Source of the DNA: an uncultured Solirubrobacteraceae bacterium
GTDB lineage: Bacteria; Actinomycetota; Thermoleophilia; Solirubrobacterales; Solirubrobacteraceae
Direction: 5' to 3'
DNA length: 26,047 nucleotides
Assembly: GCA_955652345.1 (NCBI GenBank)
Contig: CATPBV010000300.1
Location: 1-26,047 of the forward strand
Position 1 is the first letter of the stretch. Each line of letters opens with the position of its first letter. The notes below the pieces were generated by a model. The model was not told where the DNA came from and ran no database searches. It saw only the letters and a list, made by a program, of their open reading frames with translations. The translations under genes and the position numbers were made by a program. Below, piece by piece: positions 15,018 to 22,571 of this stretch.

Positions 15018-16468
15018 TTCACCAATCCGTAGCGCTGAAAACGGGCGGCACCCGGAATTACCGCGCTCGCATCGTGCCCGAACCATTGCTCGAGCAGCGA
15101 GCAGTACACCCCGCGGAAGTCGACATTCTCGACCTGGTTGCCGTTCACGTCGAGGTTGGCGATTCCGGGCCACTCCCCGACCATCGTCCCGTTCGTGCGC
15201 GTACCGATCAGCAGTGACACACCCGCGGCCCCGTGGTCGGTACCTGCCGACCCGTTCTCTTGGGCGCGGCGACCGAACTCCGACCACAGGTGCACCAGGA
15301 CGCGGTCCGCGACGCCGCGCGCCTCGAGGTCCGCTTGGAACGCCGCAAGTGAATCGGCGATCAGCTGCAGCCCAGAATCGAACGTCTGCTGCTGGTGGTC
15401 GTGGGTGTCGAATTGCATGTCCGACGTGAGGGCGACGCACCGCAGCGGCAGTCCGGTCCCGATCATCGCCGCGAGCCCCGCGAGGCGCTGCGGAAAGTCC
15501 CCTGTCCCGGACGTCGGATAGGACACCGGGCTGTGGTAGGTGGGGTTGCCGTTCGAGTCGCTGAACGGGGCGAGCGCTCGACGCACGGTGCCCACCTCGG
15601 ACGCCGCTTGGGCGACCTGCGCGATCGCGGCGTCGTGCGATCGGCTCTGAGCCGCACCCAGCGCCGCGGCGGAGTCGAGCGTTTCGGTGAAGACGTCGCC
15701 CCAGACCCCGTTCAGCCACAGCGAGAAGTCATCCGGGCGATCGATCGCCGCCACCGGATTGCTGGCGGTCGCCAGGGTGGGGTTCATCTCTCCGTCCATC
15801 GAGAGTCCTTGCAGCGGATTGCCCGCGCTGCCCGCGACGTCGAGATAGCGACCGAGCCATCCGGTGGTGATTCTCGTCTCGGTCGCGCCGACCTCCCAGT
15901 AGTGGCGCGAGGTGAAGTGGGACATATCGGGGCTCGCGTATCCGATCCCCGGGAAAACCGTGACCTTCCCGGCGTCGTGAAGCGCCGCAAACGACCCCGC
16001 TGCGGGATGCCAGCGCAGCCGGGGATCTTCGGTGAACGCGGATCCAGCTCCGGGTGCGACCGCGAGCGTCGGGCGAAGCTTGTGGTAGAGCGGGTCGCTC
16101 GCCGGCGCGAGAATCGAGAGCGAGTCGATCCCGCCGGCGAGGAAGACCGTGACGAGGATCGGGCTCGACGGACCCTGCACGGTGGCGGCCCGCGCGATGC
16201 CTTCGGCCAGCAGCCGGTTGGTGAGCCCCAGCCGCCCCGCACCGTAGACGGATAGCAGCCCGCCAGCGGCGCCGGCCAGCAGCCCACGGCGATCGATCCC
16301 GGCGCCCGCCGGATGCGGCATCCGCGGATCCCACTCCCGCGCGGTGCGAGGTCCGCGTGCGGCAGCCGCGCGGCGCAGCGCCTCCGAACGCGTGAAACCC
16401 TCGCAGGAGCCACACTCCCGGCTCGAGATGCCGGTCGGACGCGCGTCCTCTCTCGCGTGCTCGCCCAT
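15014..16468 (-). CDS. DUF1501 family protein with Tat signal
   Basis: The product has 484 residues. A twin-arginine signal (DRRGLLAGAAGGLL, Arg60-Arg61) is followed by VTVFLAGGIDSL, HFTSRHYWE, the SDMQFDTHDHQQ block and the characteristic LVHLWSEFGRR with NGSAGTDHGAAG. DUF1501 proteins belong to the alkaline-phosphatase/sulfatase-like superfamily; their substrate is unknown. The 59 residues before the twin arginine, with a CGSC motif, are unusually long for a Tat signal. ATG 16321 in frame would give a conventional 10-residue lead. ATG 16468 is preferred because it overlaps the DUF1800 stop by one base (TGATG). Confidence 0.9.
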   Translation of the reverse strand: MGEHAREDARPTGISSRECGSCEGFTRSEALRRAAAARGPRTAREWDPRMPHPAGAGIDRRGLLAGAAGGLLSVYGAGRLGLTNRLLAEGIARAATVQGPSSPILVTVFLAGGIDSLSILAPASDPLYHKLRPTLAVAPGAGSAFTEDPRLRWHPAAGSFAALHDAGKVTVFPGIGYASPDMSHFTSRHYWEVGATETRITTGWLGRYLDVAGSAGNPLQGLSMDGEMNPTLATASNPVAAIDRPDDFSLWLNGVWGDVFTETLDSAAALGAAQSRSHDAAIAQVAQAASEVGTVRRALAPFSDSNGNPTYHSPVSYPTSGTGDFPQRLAGLAAMIGTGLPLRCVALTSDMQFDTHDHQQQTFDSGLQLIADSLAAFQADLEARGVADRVLVHLWSEFGRRAQENGSAGTDHGAAGVSLLIGTRTNGTMVGEWPGIANLDVNGNQVENVDFRGVYCSLLEQWFGHDASAVIPGAARFQRYGLVK

Positions 16469-17826
16469 CAGCAGGTCTGCCACTCCGGACTCGTCGGGAT
16501 CAGAGCCCGGAGCGCGTTCTGGCGGAGGATGCGGTAGGAGACCTGCTCCCAGTCGGCGGTGATCGAGCGCTGCACGCGATGGCTGAACGCCATCAGGCTC
16601 GCGTGGGTGCGAGCGGACACCGGGGGGTGGTTCCAGTGGCGCAGCGCGGCGTGGACCGCCTGCGCCGGAGTCTCGTTCGCGGGGTATGCGTTGCTGCTGG
16701 TGTCGATCGTCGCGTCCTGAAGGGCGTAGTTGACCGCGGTGAACCTCGCTGCCCACCGCGAGGTATCGAGCCAGTGGCGGTAGTCCCACCCGGCCACGTT
16801 GGGCGGCGCGAACAGGAGCTGGCCGGCCTGCTGGCAGATCCACGCCCAATCGTTCGTCTCGACGGTACGACCGAGAGCACGCAGCATCCCCGCGCAATAC
16901 ACCACGGGTGGGGTCACCATCCGGGGACCCACGTAGAACAGCGGATGGCGCAGGATCGCCTCGACCAGCGGGCGCACCTGATGACCGCCGCTCGTGTAGA
17001 CGCGCTCCAGCGCGCGCCCGACTCCTGGCGGGACTGGCGTGCCGACGAAATAGCTCCACAGCTTTCGCACGAAGAACGATGGGTGCAGCGGATGCTCGAC
17101 GCACAGCCGGCAGGTGTCGCGCCAGTCGAACCGGCCGCGGTGCCCAAAGATCCTCTTGACGCCATCGTCGTGCAGGGTCGGATCGAACCTGAAGTTCGTC
17201 GGCCCCGAGTTGGGCCAGTCGTTGGCGAACCCAGTGAGTGCTCGGGCCTGTGCGCGGACGTCGTGCTGGCTATAGGCGCCGCGGTCCGCGCCCAGCGTGA
17301 ACAGCTCCATCACCTCGCGCGCGTAGTTCTCGTTGGGGCTGTACTTGGTGTTCGATGTGCCAGACAGCCACAGCAGCATCGCCGGGTCGCTTGTGACGTT
17401 CAGCAGCAGCTGGTGGAAGTTGCCGAGCGCCTCGGCGCGCATCATCGCGTTCTGCCGGAGCATCAGCGCGGCGTCCGACGCTTCGATCGAGGTGGCGAAC
17501 CAGCTGTGCCAGACGAGCGTCATCCGCTCGACCAGCTGATGGTTGGAGCGGACCATCCGATCGAGCCACCAGCAGTGATCGTCGCCCCAGACGTTGAGAG
17601 GATCGAGCGGCGCGCCGTTCCGGCCGTGTGGAGGCTTGCCGATCAGCCTGGCCGGACCCGAGGGCCGGGTCAGCGAGGCGACCGCGGCGTCGAGCCCAAC
17701 GGCGGCAAGCTTGCGGGCCTGTCCGGGCTTCGGACCGAATCCAGCACGCCAGAGCAGGCGAGTCGCATGGCGTTCGGTGAACGGACCTCGGAAGACGGCG
17801 ATGGGAGAGCCGGCGAGCTGAGCCAT
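16468..17826 (-). CDS. DUF1800 family protein
   Basis: The protein has 452 residues and all the usual DUF1800 blocks: ATRLLWRAGFGPKPGQ at the N-terminus, ERMTLVWHSWFATS, YSPNENYAREVMELFTLG, LFYVGPRMVTPPV and LFAPPNVAGWDYRHWL. No signal peptide is evident, so export may depend on DUF1501 or another route (inference). Members nearly always sit next to a DUF1501 gene, as here. The molecular function is unknown. The ATG at 17826 has a GGGAGG about 13 bases upstream, rather far. It is the first gene of the three-gene overlapping set and lies 73 bases downstream of glpK on the same strand. Confidence 0.9.
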   Translation of the reverse strand: MAQLAGSPIAVFRGPFTERHATRLLWRAGFGPKPGQARKLAAVGLDAAVASLTRPSGPARLIGKPPHGRNGAPLDPLNVWGDDHCWWLDRMVRSNHQLVERMTLVWHSWFATSIEASDAALMLRQNAMMRAEALGNFHQLLLNVTSDPAMLLWLSGTSNTKYSPNENYAREVMELFTLGADRGAYSQHDVRAQARALTGFANDWPNSGPTNFRFDPTLHDDGVKRIFGHRGRFDWRDTCRLCVEHPLHPSFFVRKLWSYFVGTPVPPGVGRALERVYTSGGHQVRPLVEAILRHPLFYVGPRMVTPPVVYCAGMLRALGRTVETNDWAWICQQAGQLLFAPPNVAGWDYRHWLDTSRWAARFTAVNYALQDATIDTSSNAYPANETPAQAVHAALRHWNHPPVSARTHASLMAFSHRVQRSITADWEQVSYRILRQNALRALIPTSPEWQTC

Positions 17827-17869
17827 GTCGACGACGACGCCCTCCCGGCGCCGTCAATCTGTGTATCGG

Positions 17870-17896
17870 CGGGGCTGCGCGCGGGCATGAGCCCCG
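17870..17896 (-). terminator. Hairpin between glpK and the DUF1800 operon
   Basis: A perfect 7-bp stem CGGGGCT/AGCCCCG with a 13-base loop lies directly after the glpK stop. There is no U-tract, so it may be a partial terminator, a Rho-assisted site or an mRNA stabiliser separating glpK from DUF1800 expression. Confidence 0.3.
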
Positions 17897-17899
17897 TCG

Positions 17900-19354
17900 C
17901 TAGCGCTCGATCACCCATCGCTGTGAGCGCTCAACCGCCCGTCGCCAATCCGAGAGCAGGCGGTGGCGCTCCTCCTCGGGGAGGCTCGGCTCGTATCGAG
18001 CGCGCTCAGCCCACATCATGCGAACGTCAGCTTGGGTCCATAGCCCGGCCGTGATTCCGGCGAGATATGCGGCTCCGAGCGCCGTGGTCTCGGCGATCGC
18101 CGGTACCACGACGGGCACGCCCAGGACATCGGCTTGGAACTGCATGAGCCACGAGTTGACCGTGGCGCCGCCGTCGGCGCGCAGCTCTTGCAGTGGGACG
18201 CCCAGGGCGGTGTTCTGAGCCCGAACTGCGTCCGCGGTCTGGTAGGCGATCGCCTCGAGGGTCGCCCGGGCGAGGTGGGCCACGCTGCTGCCGCGCGTCA
18301 GCCCGACGATCGTCCCGCGGGCGTACGGGTCCCAGTACGGCGAGCCGAGCCCGGTCAGCGCCGGCACGAAGTACACGCCGTCGTTGCTCTCCAGCGAACG
18401 AGCAAGCGCTTCAGTCTCGTCTGCTGAGGCGATCACGCCAAGGCCGTCGCGAAGCCACTGCACGGCTGCCCCGGTGACGAACATGCTCGACTCGAGCGCG
18501 TACTGGACCTTGTCCGCGAGGCCCCAGGCGATCGTCGTGATCAGCCCTCGCTCCAGTAACGGCGAGCCCGCGCCGGCGTTCTGGAGCAGGAAGTTCCCGG
18601 TCCCGTAAGTGTTCTTTCCGATTCCCGGCTCGTGACACGCCTGTCCGAACAGGGCGGCCTGCTGGTCGCCGGCGATTGCGCACACCGGCACGGAGCCGCC
18701 GAACTCGTCCGTCTCGCCGTAGACCTCGGCGCTCGGACGTGCCTCGGGAAGGGACCCGACGGGGACGTGAAGGAGGTCGCACAGCTCCTCGTCCCAGCGG
18801 CACCGGCGGATGTCGAACAGCAATGTGCGCGAGGCGTTCGAGTAGTCCGTGACGTGGTTCCCGGTCAGCTTGAAGGCGAGCCACGAGTCGATCGTCCCCA
18901 GCCGGGCGCGGCGATCGACCCGGCCCTCGCGCAGCAGCCACTCGTATTTCGTGCCGGAGAAATATGGGTCGAGCACGAGGCCCGTGCGCTCCCGGAACAC
19001 CGGCTCGTGGCCGGCCTCGCGCAGCTCGTCGCAGCGCCGCGCCGTCCGCCTGTCCTGCCAGACGATCGCATGATGCAGCGGCTGTCCCGATCGAGCGTCC
19101 CATGCGACCGCGGTCTCGCGCTGATTCGTGATCCCGACTCCGTGCAGGTCCGAACCTTTGATTCCCGCGTTCTCCAGAGCACGCTTGGCGACGTCGCACG
19201 TCACCCGCCAGATCTCTGACGCGTCGTGCTCGACCCATCCCGGCCGTGGGAAGTGCTGCCCGAACTCCGAGTACGCCCGTCCCCTCGGGCGGCCGTCGGA
19301 GTCGAACACGAAGCACGTAGTCCCCGTGGTGCCCTGATCGATAGCGAGGATCAC
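17900..19354 (-). CDS. glpK: Glycerol kinase
   Basis: GlpK is an FGGY-family kinase making sn-glycerol 3-phosphate from glycerol and ATP. The N-terminus VILAIDQGTTGTTCFVFD carries the phosphate-binding loop. Further motifs are WVEHDASEIW, GITNQRETAVAWD, ITTIAWGL, the catalytic-region CAIAGDQQAALFGQ and the FGGY signature region around TLEAIAYQTADAV. The length is 484 residues with GTG 19354 as start; the reading to 19402 adds a non-conserved lead. TACAGA lies 7 bases before the GTG and could act as a weak leaderless -10. No glpF or glpD is adjacent. The downstream genes on the same strand are the DUF1800 set. Confidence 0.94.
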   Translation of the reverse strand: MILAIDQGTTGTTCFVFDSDGRPRGRAYSEFGQHFPRPGWVEHDASEIWRVTCDVAKRALENAGIKGSDLHGVGITNQRETAVAWDARSGQPLHHAIVWQDRRTARRCDELREAGHEPVFRERTGLVLDPYFSGTKYEWLLREGRVDRRARLGTIDSWLAFKLTGNHVTDYSNASRTLLFDIRRCRWDEELCDLLHVPVGSLPEARPSAEVYGETDEFGGSVPVCAIAGDQQAALFGQACHEPGIGKNTYGTGNFLLQNAGAGSPLLERGLITTIAWGLADKVQYALESSMFVTGAAVQWLRDGLGVIASADETEALARSLESNDGVYFVPALTGLGSPYWDPYARGTIVGLTRGSSVAHLARATLEAIAYQTADAVRAQNTALGVPLQELRADGGATVNSWLMQFQADVLGVPVVVPAIAETTALGAAYLAGITAGLWTQADVRMMWAERARYEPSLPEEERHRLLSDWRRAVERSQRWVIER

Positions 19355-19381
19355 CGCTGTGTCTGTACCACAGTTTGATCT

Positions 19382-19398
19382 CGGCGGCCTGACCGCCG
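19382..19398. repeat. Inverted repeat upstream of glpK
   Basis: CGGCGG-cctga-CCGCCG is a perfect 6-bp inverted repeat 28 bases upstream of the glpK start and between two divergent genes. It could be an operator or a chance GC-rich palindrome. Confidence 0.25.
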
Positions 19399-19485
19399 AC
19401 AATCGTGGCGTGCCAGGATCGCCGGGATACCGATACAGCGTCGAGCGAATCAGCGGCGGGACCTGGCCCGGCGGAGGTGGCGCTG

Positions 19486-19974
19486 GTGCGCCGGGCCGAG
19501 CATCACGGCGTGATCAGGCGCCTTCGCGATCGTCGTGACGATCCGGTGACGGTCCTCTTTCGCCGCACGTTCAGGCCGATGCTGGAGCTCGATCAGCTCG
19601 AGCGCTACGCCGCGGACCTCGAAGAGGTCGCCAGGCACGCCAATGCGGGGACGCTCGGCTGCTTCGTCGACAAGCGCTCCCAGCAGGGCATCGTCGAGAT
19701 CCGGCTGTACGAGCGGTGGTTCGACGGCCGCGAGCTGCGCTGTGACGAGCTGGCACACCGCGAGTTCGACGCGAGCGACCCGGACACGCTTGTAGCGAGC
19801 TCGGAGTTCCTCGCCGAGCTCGAGGAGTGGGCCGAGCGGCAGAGCGACCAGCGGGAGACGAGCTACCTCGAGGCGAGCGTGGAGGACGCCGACCGTCAGC
19901 AGCGAGCGCTGGAACAGGCCTCGGCGGGCGATGAGCTGGCACGCATCCTCGACAGCGTCGACCGTAGAGCCTGA
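19486..19974 (+). CDS. Uncharacterised acidic protein
   Basis: This 162-residue protein was not recognised. A short basic N-terminus (VRRAEHHGVIRRLRDRRDD) is followed by strand-rich VTVLFRRTFRPM, a helix ELDQLERYAADLEEVARHA, a strand pair GCFVDKRSQQGIVEIRLYERWFDG (partly quoted) and an acidic, probably coiled C-terminal half rich in Glu/Asp/Gln. No membrane segment or signal is seen. GTG 19486 is chosen because GGAGG lies 8 bases upstream; GTG 19405 would add 27 residues of less coherent sequence. It is divergent from glpK. A stub ORF starts 5 bases after its stop. The regular GC-rich third positions support a real gene. Confidence 0.65.
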   Translation: MRRAEHHGVIRRLRDRRDDPVTVLFRRTFRPMLELDQLERYAADLEEVARHANAGTLGCFVDKRSQQGIVEIRLYERWFDGRELRCDELAHREFDASDPDTLVASSEFLAELEEWAERQSDQRETSYLEASVEDADRQQRALEQASAGDELARILDSVDRRA

Positions 19975-19979
19975 CACGG

Positions 19980-20081
19980 ATGCCGGTCCCGCCCGGCAGC
20001 TACACGATCACCGCCAAGCTCCGGGCGGAAGAAAAACTCCATCGACGGCGTCTTAGTGCTAGGAAGAAGCTCGCGACATAG
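19980..20081 (+). pseudogene. Stub of an N-terminus, possibly an ACT-domain enzyme
   Basis: An ATG 5 bases after the preceding stop opens 33 codons. The first 15 codons after the ATG (MPVPPGSYTITAKLRAE) have all-GC third positions and look coding; the rest do not. The opening resembles the SYTITxRL start of ACT-domain malic-enzyme-like proteins, recalled from memory and not checked. The rest of 19975-20129 shows only the ribosome site of the next gene. Confidence 0.25.
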
Positions 20082-20129
20082 GCCGATGCCCGCGAAGCCC
20101 CCCGCAAGCACGATTGGAGGACTCACAGA

Positions 20130-20693
20130 ATGCCCCTTCGTAACCCACTCTCCCCGGCTCGGCCAAGGCGCACAGCGCTCAGCCTGGTGATCGCCGTCAT
20201 CGGCTTCACGACCGCGATGCTCGTCGGGATCGCGATCGCCAAGTCGTTCACGCTGAAGGTCGAGAAGAACGCGAAAGTCACCAACCAGAGCGCCGTCACC
20301 AAGCGCGAGACGATCGTGACCTTCCACGGGTTCGCGGTCTACACGCTGTCTGGCGAGACTTCGCACCATCTCAAGTGCACCAGCGCTACGTGCTTGCAGG
20401 TCTGGCCGCCCGTCAAGGTCTTTTCTGGCAAGGGGCTGAGCAAGGCACCCGGGATCAAGGGCAAGCTGGGCGTGTTGCACCGCATGGGGTTCAACCAAGT
20501 CACGCTCAATGGGCATCCCCTGTACAAGTTCGCCAGCGATAGCAGCAACGGCGCTGCAACGGGCGAGGGTCTCGCGAACTTTCATGTCGTCAAGGCCACC
20601 GTGAAGAAGGCATCGGGGTCGGGGAGGTCAACGTCGACCTCGACGAGCTCGACGTCCTCGTCGACCACCAGCACCACCACGAGCTACGGGTGA
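20130..20693 (+). CDS. Secreted-repeat (lipoprotein_15-like) protein with Ser/Thr-rich tail
   Basis: This 187-residue exported protein has one N-terminal membrane segment (about residues 15-37, LSLVIAVIGFTTAMLVGIAIA in part). Two copies of the actinobacterial secreted repeat of unknown function follow: one around GFAVYTLSGETSHHLKCT with ATCLQVWPPV, and one around NGHPLYKFASDSSNGAATGEG. The Cys pair CTSATC is typical of the first repeat. The last 25 residues are almost all Ser/Thr and could be a glycosylated spacer. The ATG at 20130 has GGAGG 9 bases upstream. There is no lipobox, so it is probably membrane-anchored by its N-terminus. Function unknown. Confidence 0.85.
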   Translation: MPLRNPLSPARPRRTALSLVIAVIGFTTAMLVGIAIAKSFTLKVEKNAKVTNQSAVTKRETIVTFHGFAVYTLSGETSHHLKCTSATCLQVWPPVKVFSGKGLSKAPGIKGKLGVLHRMGFNQVTLNGHPLYKFASDSSNGAATGEGLANFHVVKATVKKASGSGRSTSTSTSSTSSSTTSTTTSYG

Positions 20694-20695
20694 AC

Positions 20696-20712
20696 CCACC
20701 GCACTCCGGTGG
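20696..20712 (+). terminator. Hairpin just after the secreted-repeat gene
   Basis: CCACCG-cactc-CGGTGG starts 3 bases after the TGA at 20691-20693. It is a perfect 6-bp stem with a 5-base loop and no U-tract. Confidence 0.35.
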
Positions 20713-20791
20713 ACCGCGATCGGCCGAGCCAGCCCTTCGCGCCCTGAATCTGCGATCCGCTCGCCGGGCTGGCCGGACCGGCGGCGGATCC

Positions 20792-20818
20792 GGCGGACCT
20801 CAGTCCCGGAGGTCCGCC
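20792..20818. terminator. Strong hairpin at converging gene ends
   Basis: GGCGGACCT/AGGTCCGCC is a perfect 9-bp stem with a 9-base loop. It contains the stop codon of the reverse-strand MEDS-HATPase gene and lies about 100 bases after the forward secreted-repeat gene, so it could end transcription from both sides. Confidence 0.45.
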
Positions 20819-21750
20819 CAGACCGTCTTCCGGGCGCTGGTCTTCTCGACGCCCCAGTCGTTGGCCAGCAGCGCGACGAGCTGAAGACCTCGGCCTGACG
20901 AGCGGGCCGGGCCGCCGTCCGCGAGCGCCGGCGGCAGCGGACTGCCGTCATGGACGGAGATTCGCACGCCCGAGCGCTTTCGCCGCGCGACCACGGAGAA
21001 CGCTGTGCGTGCGTGAACAACCGCGTTGGTCGCCAGCTCGGTGCACACGAGCTCGGCGTCGGCGATCATGGCCTCGTCACAGCCCCACGCGCGCATCGCG
21101 CCGGCGACAAGGTGGCGGGCAGCCCCCGGCGAGAGCATCTCCGGCGCGAATCGTCCCGAGACCTCCTGCGGGTGCACCATCTCCGAGTGGAGCTGGCAGA
21201 CCCGCCGAAGCGCTTCGGCGTGCTCGGGTCGCGCGGCGGCATCCGTCTGGTACCCGCACAGGAGCGTGAACTGAAGATCGCGCCCGAGGTCGTTCCACAA
21301 CTCCTCGAGCTCGATCGCGCTGACCACGTCGCCGGCGTCCCACAGCAGCGCGACCATTTCGCCGTAGGCGCATACGGGTCTCCCGGTGCTCGCCGCCTCG
21401 CGCACGACGCCACCGATCACGCGGCGAAAGCCATGCGCGTCGATCCGTCCGGCCTGCATGAAGTGGGCCATCGTCGCGGCAGCGTCGAGCGACACCAGCA
21501 TCCCGTTCCACAGGGCATCCTCTACGTCGATCCCGGCATCCTCGAGCTTTTCCTCGAACGCCCGCCGATGAGCCTCGGTGGCGATCGCGATCGCAACGGC
21601 TCCGTCTCCAAGCGCCTCACTGAGGTAGCCGCCGACGCGATCCACGAGGTCCGCCTCGTGTTCGTAGAAGTGCACGGCGTGCTTGCCGCCGCAGGGCGCT
21701 TCCGCTTGCGCTGTCATGTGCGTGGTCTGCGCCCCGATCGTCGTTGACAA
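20800..21750 (-). CDS. MEDS-domain sensor fused to RsbW-like HATPase (anti-sigma regulatory factor type)
   Basis: The protein has 316 residues. An N-terminal MEDS domain (about 23-180: AVHFYEHEADLVDRVGGYL, GRPVCAYGEMVALLWDAGD, QFTLLCGYQ) is a sensory fold first described in DcmR-type regulators. A C-terminal HATPase_c domain (about 205-316) has an N-box ELATNAVVHA, a G1 box VHDGSP and a G2 box SSGRGLQLV. The combination is typical of actinobacterial stress or partner-switching regulators, in which the HATPase phosphorylates an anti-anti-sigma factor. TTG 21750 has GGAG 9 bases upstream; ATG 21717 is an alternative. A GGGTAG promoter-like box lies 22 bases upstream. No STAS or sigma partner is adjacent. 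Confidence 0.87.
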   Translation of the reverse strand: MSTTIGAQTTHMTAQAEAPCGGKHAVHFYEHEADLVDRVGGYLSEALGDGAVAIAIATEAHRRAFEEKLEDAGIDVEDALWNGMLVSLDAAATMAHFMQAGRIDAHGFRRVIGGVVREAASTGRPVCAYGEMVALLWDAGDVVSAIELEELWNDLGRDLQFTLLCGYQTDAAARPEHAEALRRVCQLHSEMVHPQEVSGRFAPEMLSPGAARHLVAGAMRAWGCDEAMIADAELVCTELATNAVVHARTAFSVVARRKRSGVRISVHDGSPLPPALADGGPARSSGRGLQLVALLANDWGVEKTSARKTVWADLRD

Positions 21751-21771
21751 GGCCCGGCGCTCCCCCTCCGC

Positions 21772-21797
21772 CTACCCCGAGAAGGGCGCGGCGACAC
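21772..21797 (-). promoter_or_regulatory. SigB/SigF-like promoter of the MEDS-HATPase gene (GTGT-N16-GGGTAG)
   Basis: On the reverse strand GTGT (21797-21794) and GGGTAG (21777-21772) are 16 bases apart, one base off the GTTT -35 consensus. The -10 is identical to the one upstream of the damaged gene at 14449. Confidence 0.35.
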
Positions 21798-21813
21798 GCC
21801 TGTGGGGCGGCTG

Positions 21814-22482
21814 TCATTCCGAGTTGCTGGTCGGCCCGCCGGCGGGTGGCGGCCCTGACCGTTGGAGCGCCGCGACCACGGCGTTGACCGCACCCACGAT
21901 CGGGGCAAGCGCCGTGGCGCTGATGTGCCCGTGATCGGTGAGCTTGGCGATCCGGTGGTCGAGCTCGCGAACACGGCGCAAAGCTTCTCCGCTGTGCCCG
22001 CCGGCGTAGTTGCCCGCAGCGTCCTGGAGGTGGGCTTCGATCTGCCGCGCCGCCAGCTGGTCGATCTGCCCAGACTGGAGGTCCCGCGTCAGCAGGGCGG
22101 TCAGCGCGTCGATCGCCGCCACAGCACCGGGTTGTGCGGCGGACGCGGAGCTGCTAGCGGCGTTGCTCGAGGCCGAGCGCTGTGGCGCAGCCGATCGGTG
22201 CGAGGGAGCGGGTCGGGGCGTGGAAGCGGGCGGGTTCGTGGGTGCCTTGTGGTGGGTGATGGCAGCCCGGCGCCCGGGCATCGGTGCGCGGGATCCCGAA
22301 AGGGACAGCGCGAGGCCGCCTGCCACGAGCAGCACCGCGACGCCCAAGGCGACTGCGAGGCGGCGGCGGAGCTTAGGCCCGTTCGCCCGTGGGCGCCGTG
22401 CACCGCGCACCCCCATGCCGCCACGGCCGATGATGTGGCGCAGCTCATAGCGCCCCGCGAGCGCATCCTTGATTTGGGCCAT
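21814..22482 (-). CDS. Receptor-like remnant of a Ser/Thr protein kinase lacking its catalytic domain
   Basis: The 222-residue protein begins like a PknB-type kinase: AGRYELRHIIGRGGMGV at residues 9-25 is the first strand and Gly-rich loop. The kinase fold then stops. A basic segment (RGARRPRANGPKLRRR) leads straight into one transmembrane helix (42-61) and a Pro/Ser/Ala linker. The external C-terminal domain is helical (about 120-215), with repeated DLQSGQIDQLAARQ and RRVRELDHRIAKLTDHGHIS-type segments (partly quoted). The Lys, HRD and DFG motifs are absent, so it cannot be a kinase. The frame stays open across the junction, indicating an in-frame deletion. ATG 22482 has GGGGAGG 10 bases upstream; GTG 22488 is an alternative. 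Confidence 0.75.
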   Translation of the reverse strand: MAQIKDALAGRYELRHIIGRGGMGVRGARRPRANGPKLRRRLAVALGVAVLLVAGGLALSLSGSRAPMPGRRAAITHHKAPTNPPASTPRPAPSHRSAAPQRSASSNAASSSASAAQPGAVAAIDALTALLTRDLQSGQIDQLAARQIEAHLQDAAGNYAGGHSGEALRRVRELDHRIAKLTDHGHISATALAPIVGAVNAVVAALQRSGPPPAGGPTSNSE

Positions 22483-22554
22483 GACCACCCTGCCTCCCCG
22501 GGCTGGGCGTGCTCACGCTCGATGCCGCCTGCGCGTGAGTTGCGTCTCGGCCAA

Positions 22555-22560
22555 TAGGCT
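22555..22560 (+). promoter_or_regulatory. -10 element before the amine oxidase gene
   Basis: TAGGCT, identical to the radA box, ends 11 bases before the ATG at 22572. A transcript starting near 22567 would have about 5 leader bases. Confidence 0.4.
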
Positions 22561-22571
22561 TGGTCCGCAGG

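Noticed and set aside
20618..20690. Repetitive Ser/Thr codons that could look like a microsatellite or CRISPR-like repeat
   Set aside because: It is simple low-complexity coding for the Ser/Thr tail of the secreted-repeat protein, with no regular repeat-spacer structure.
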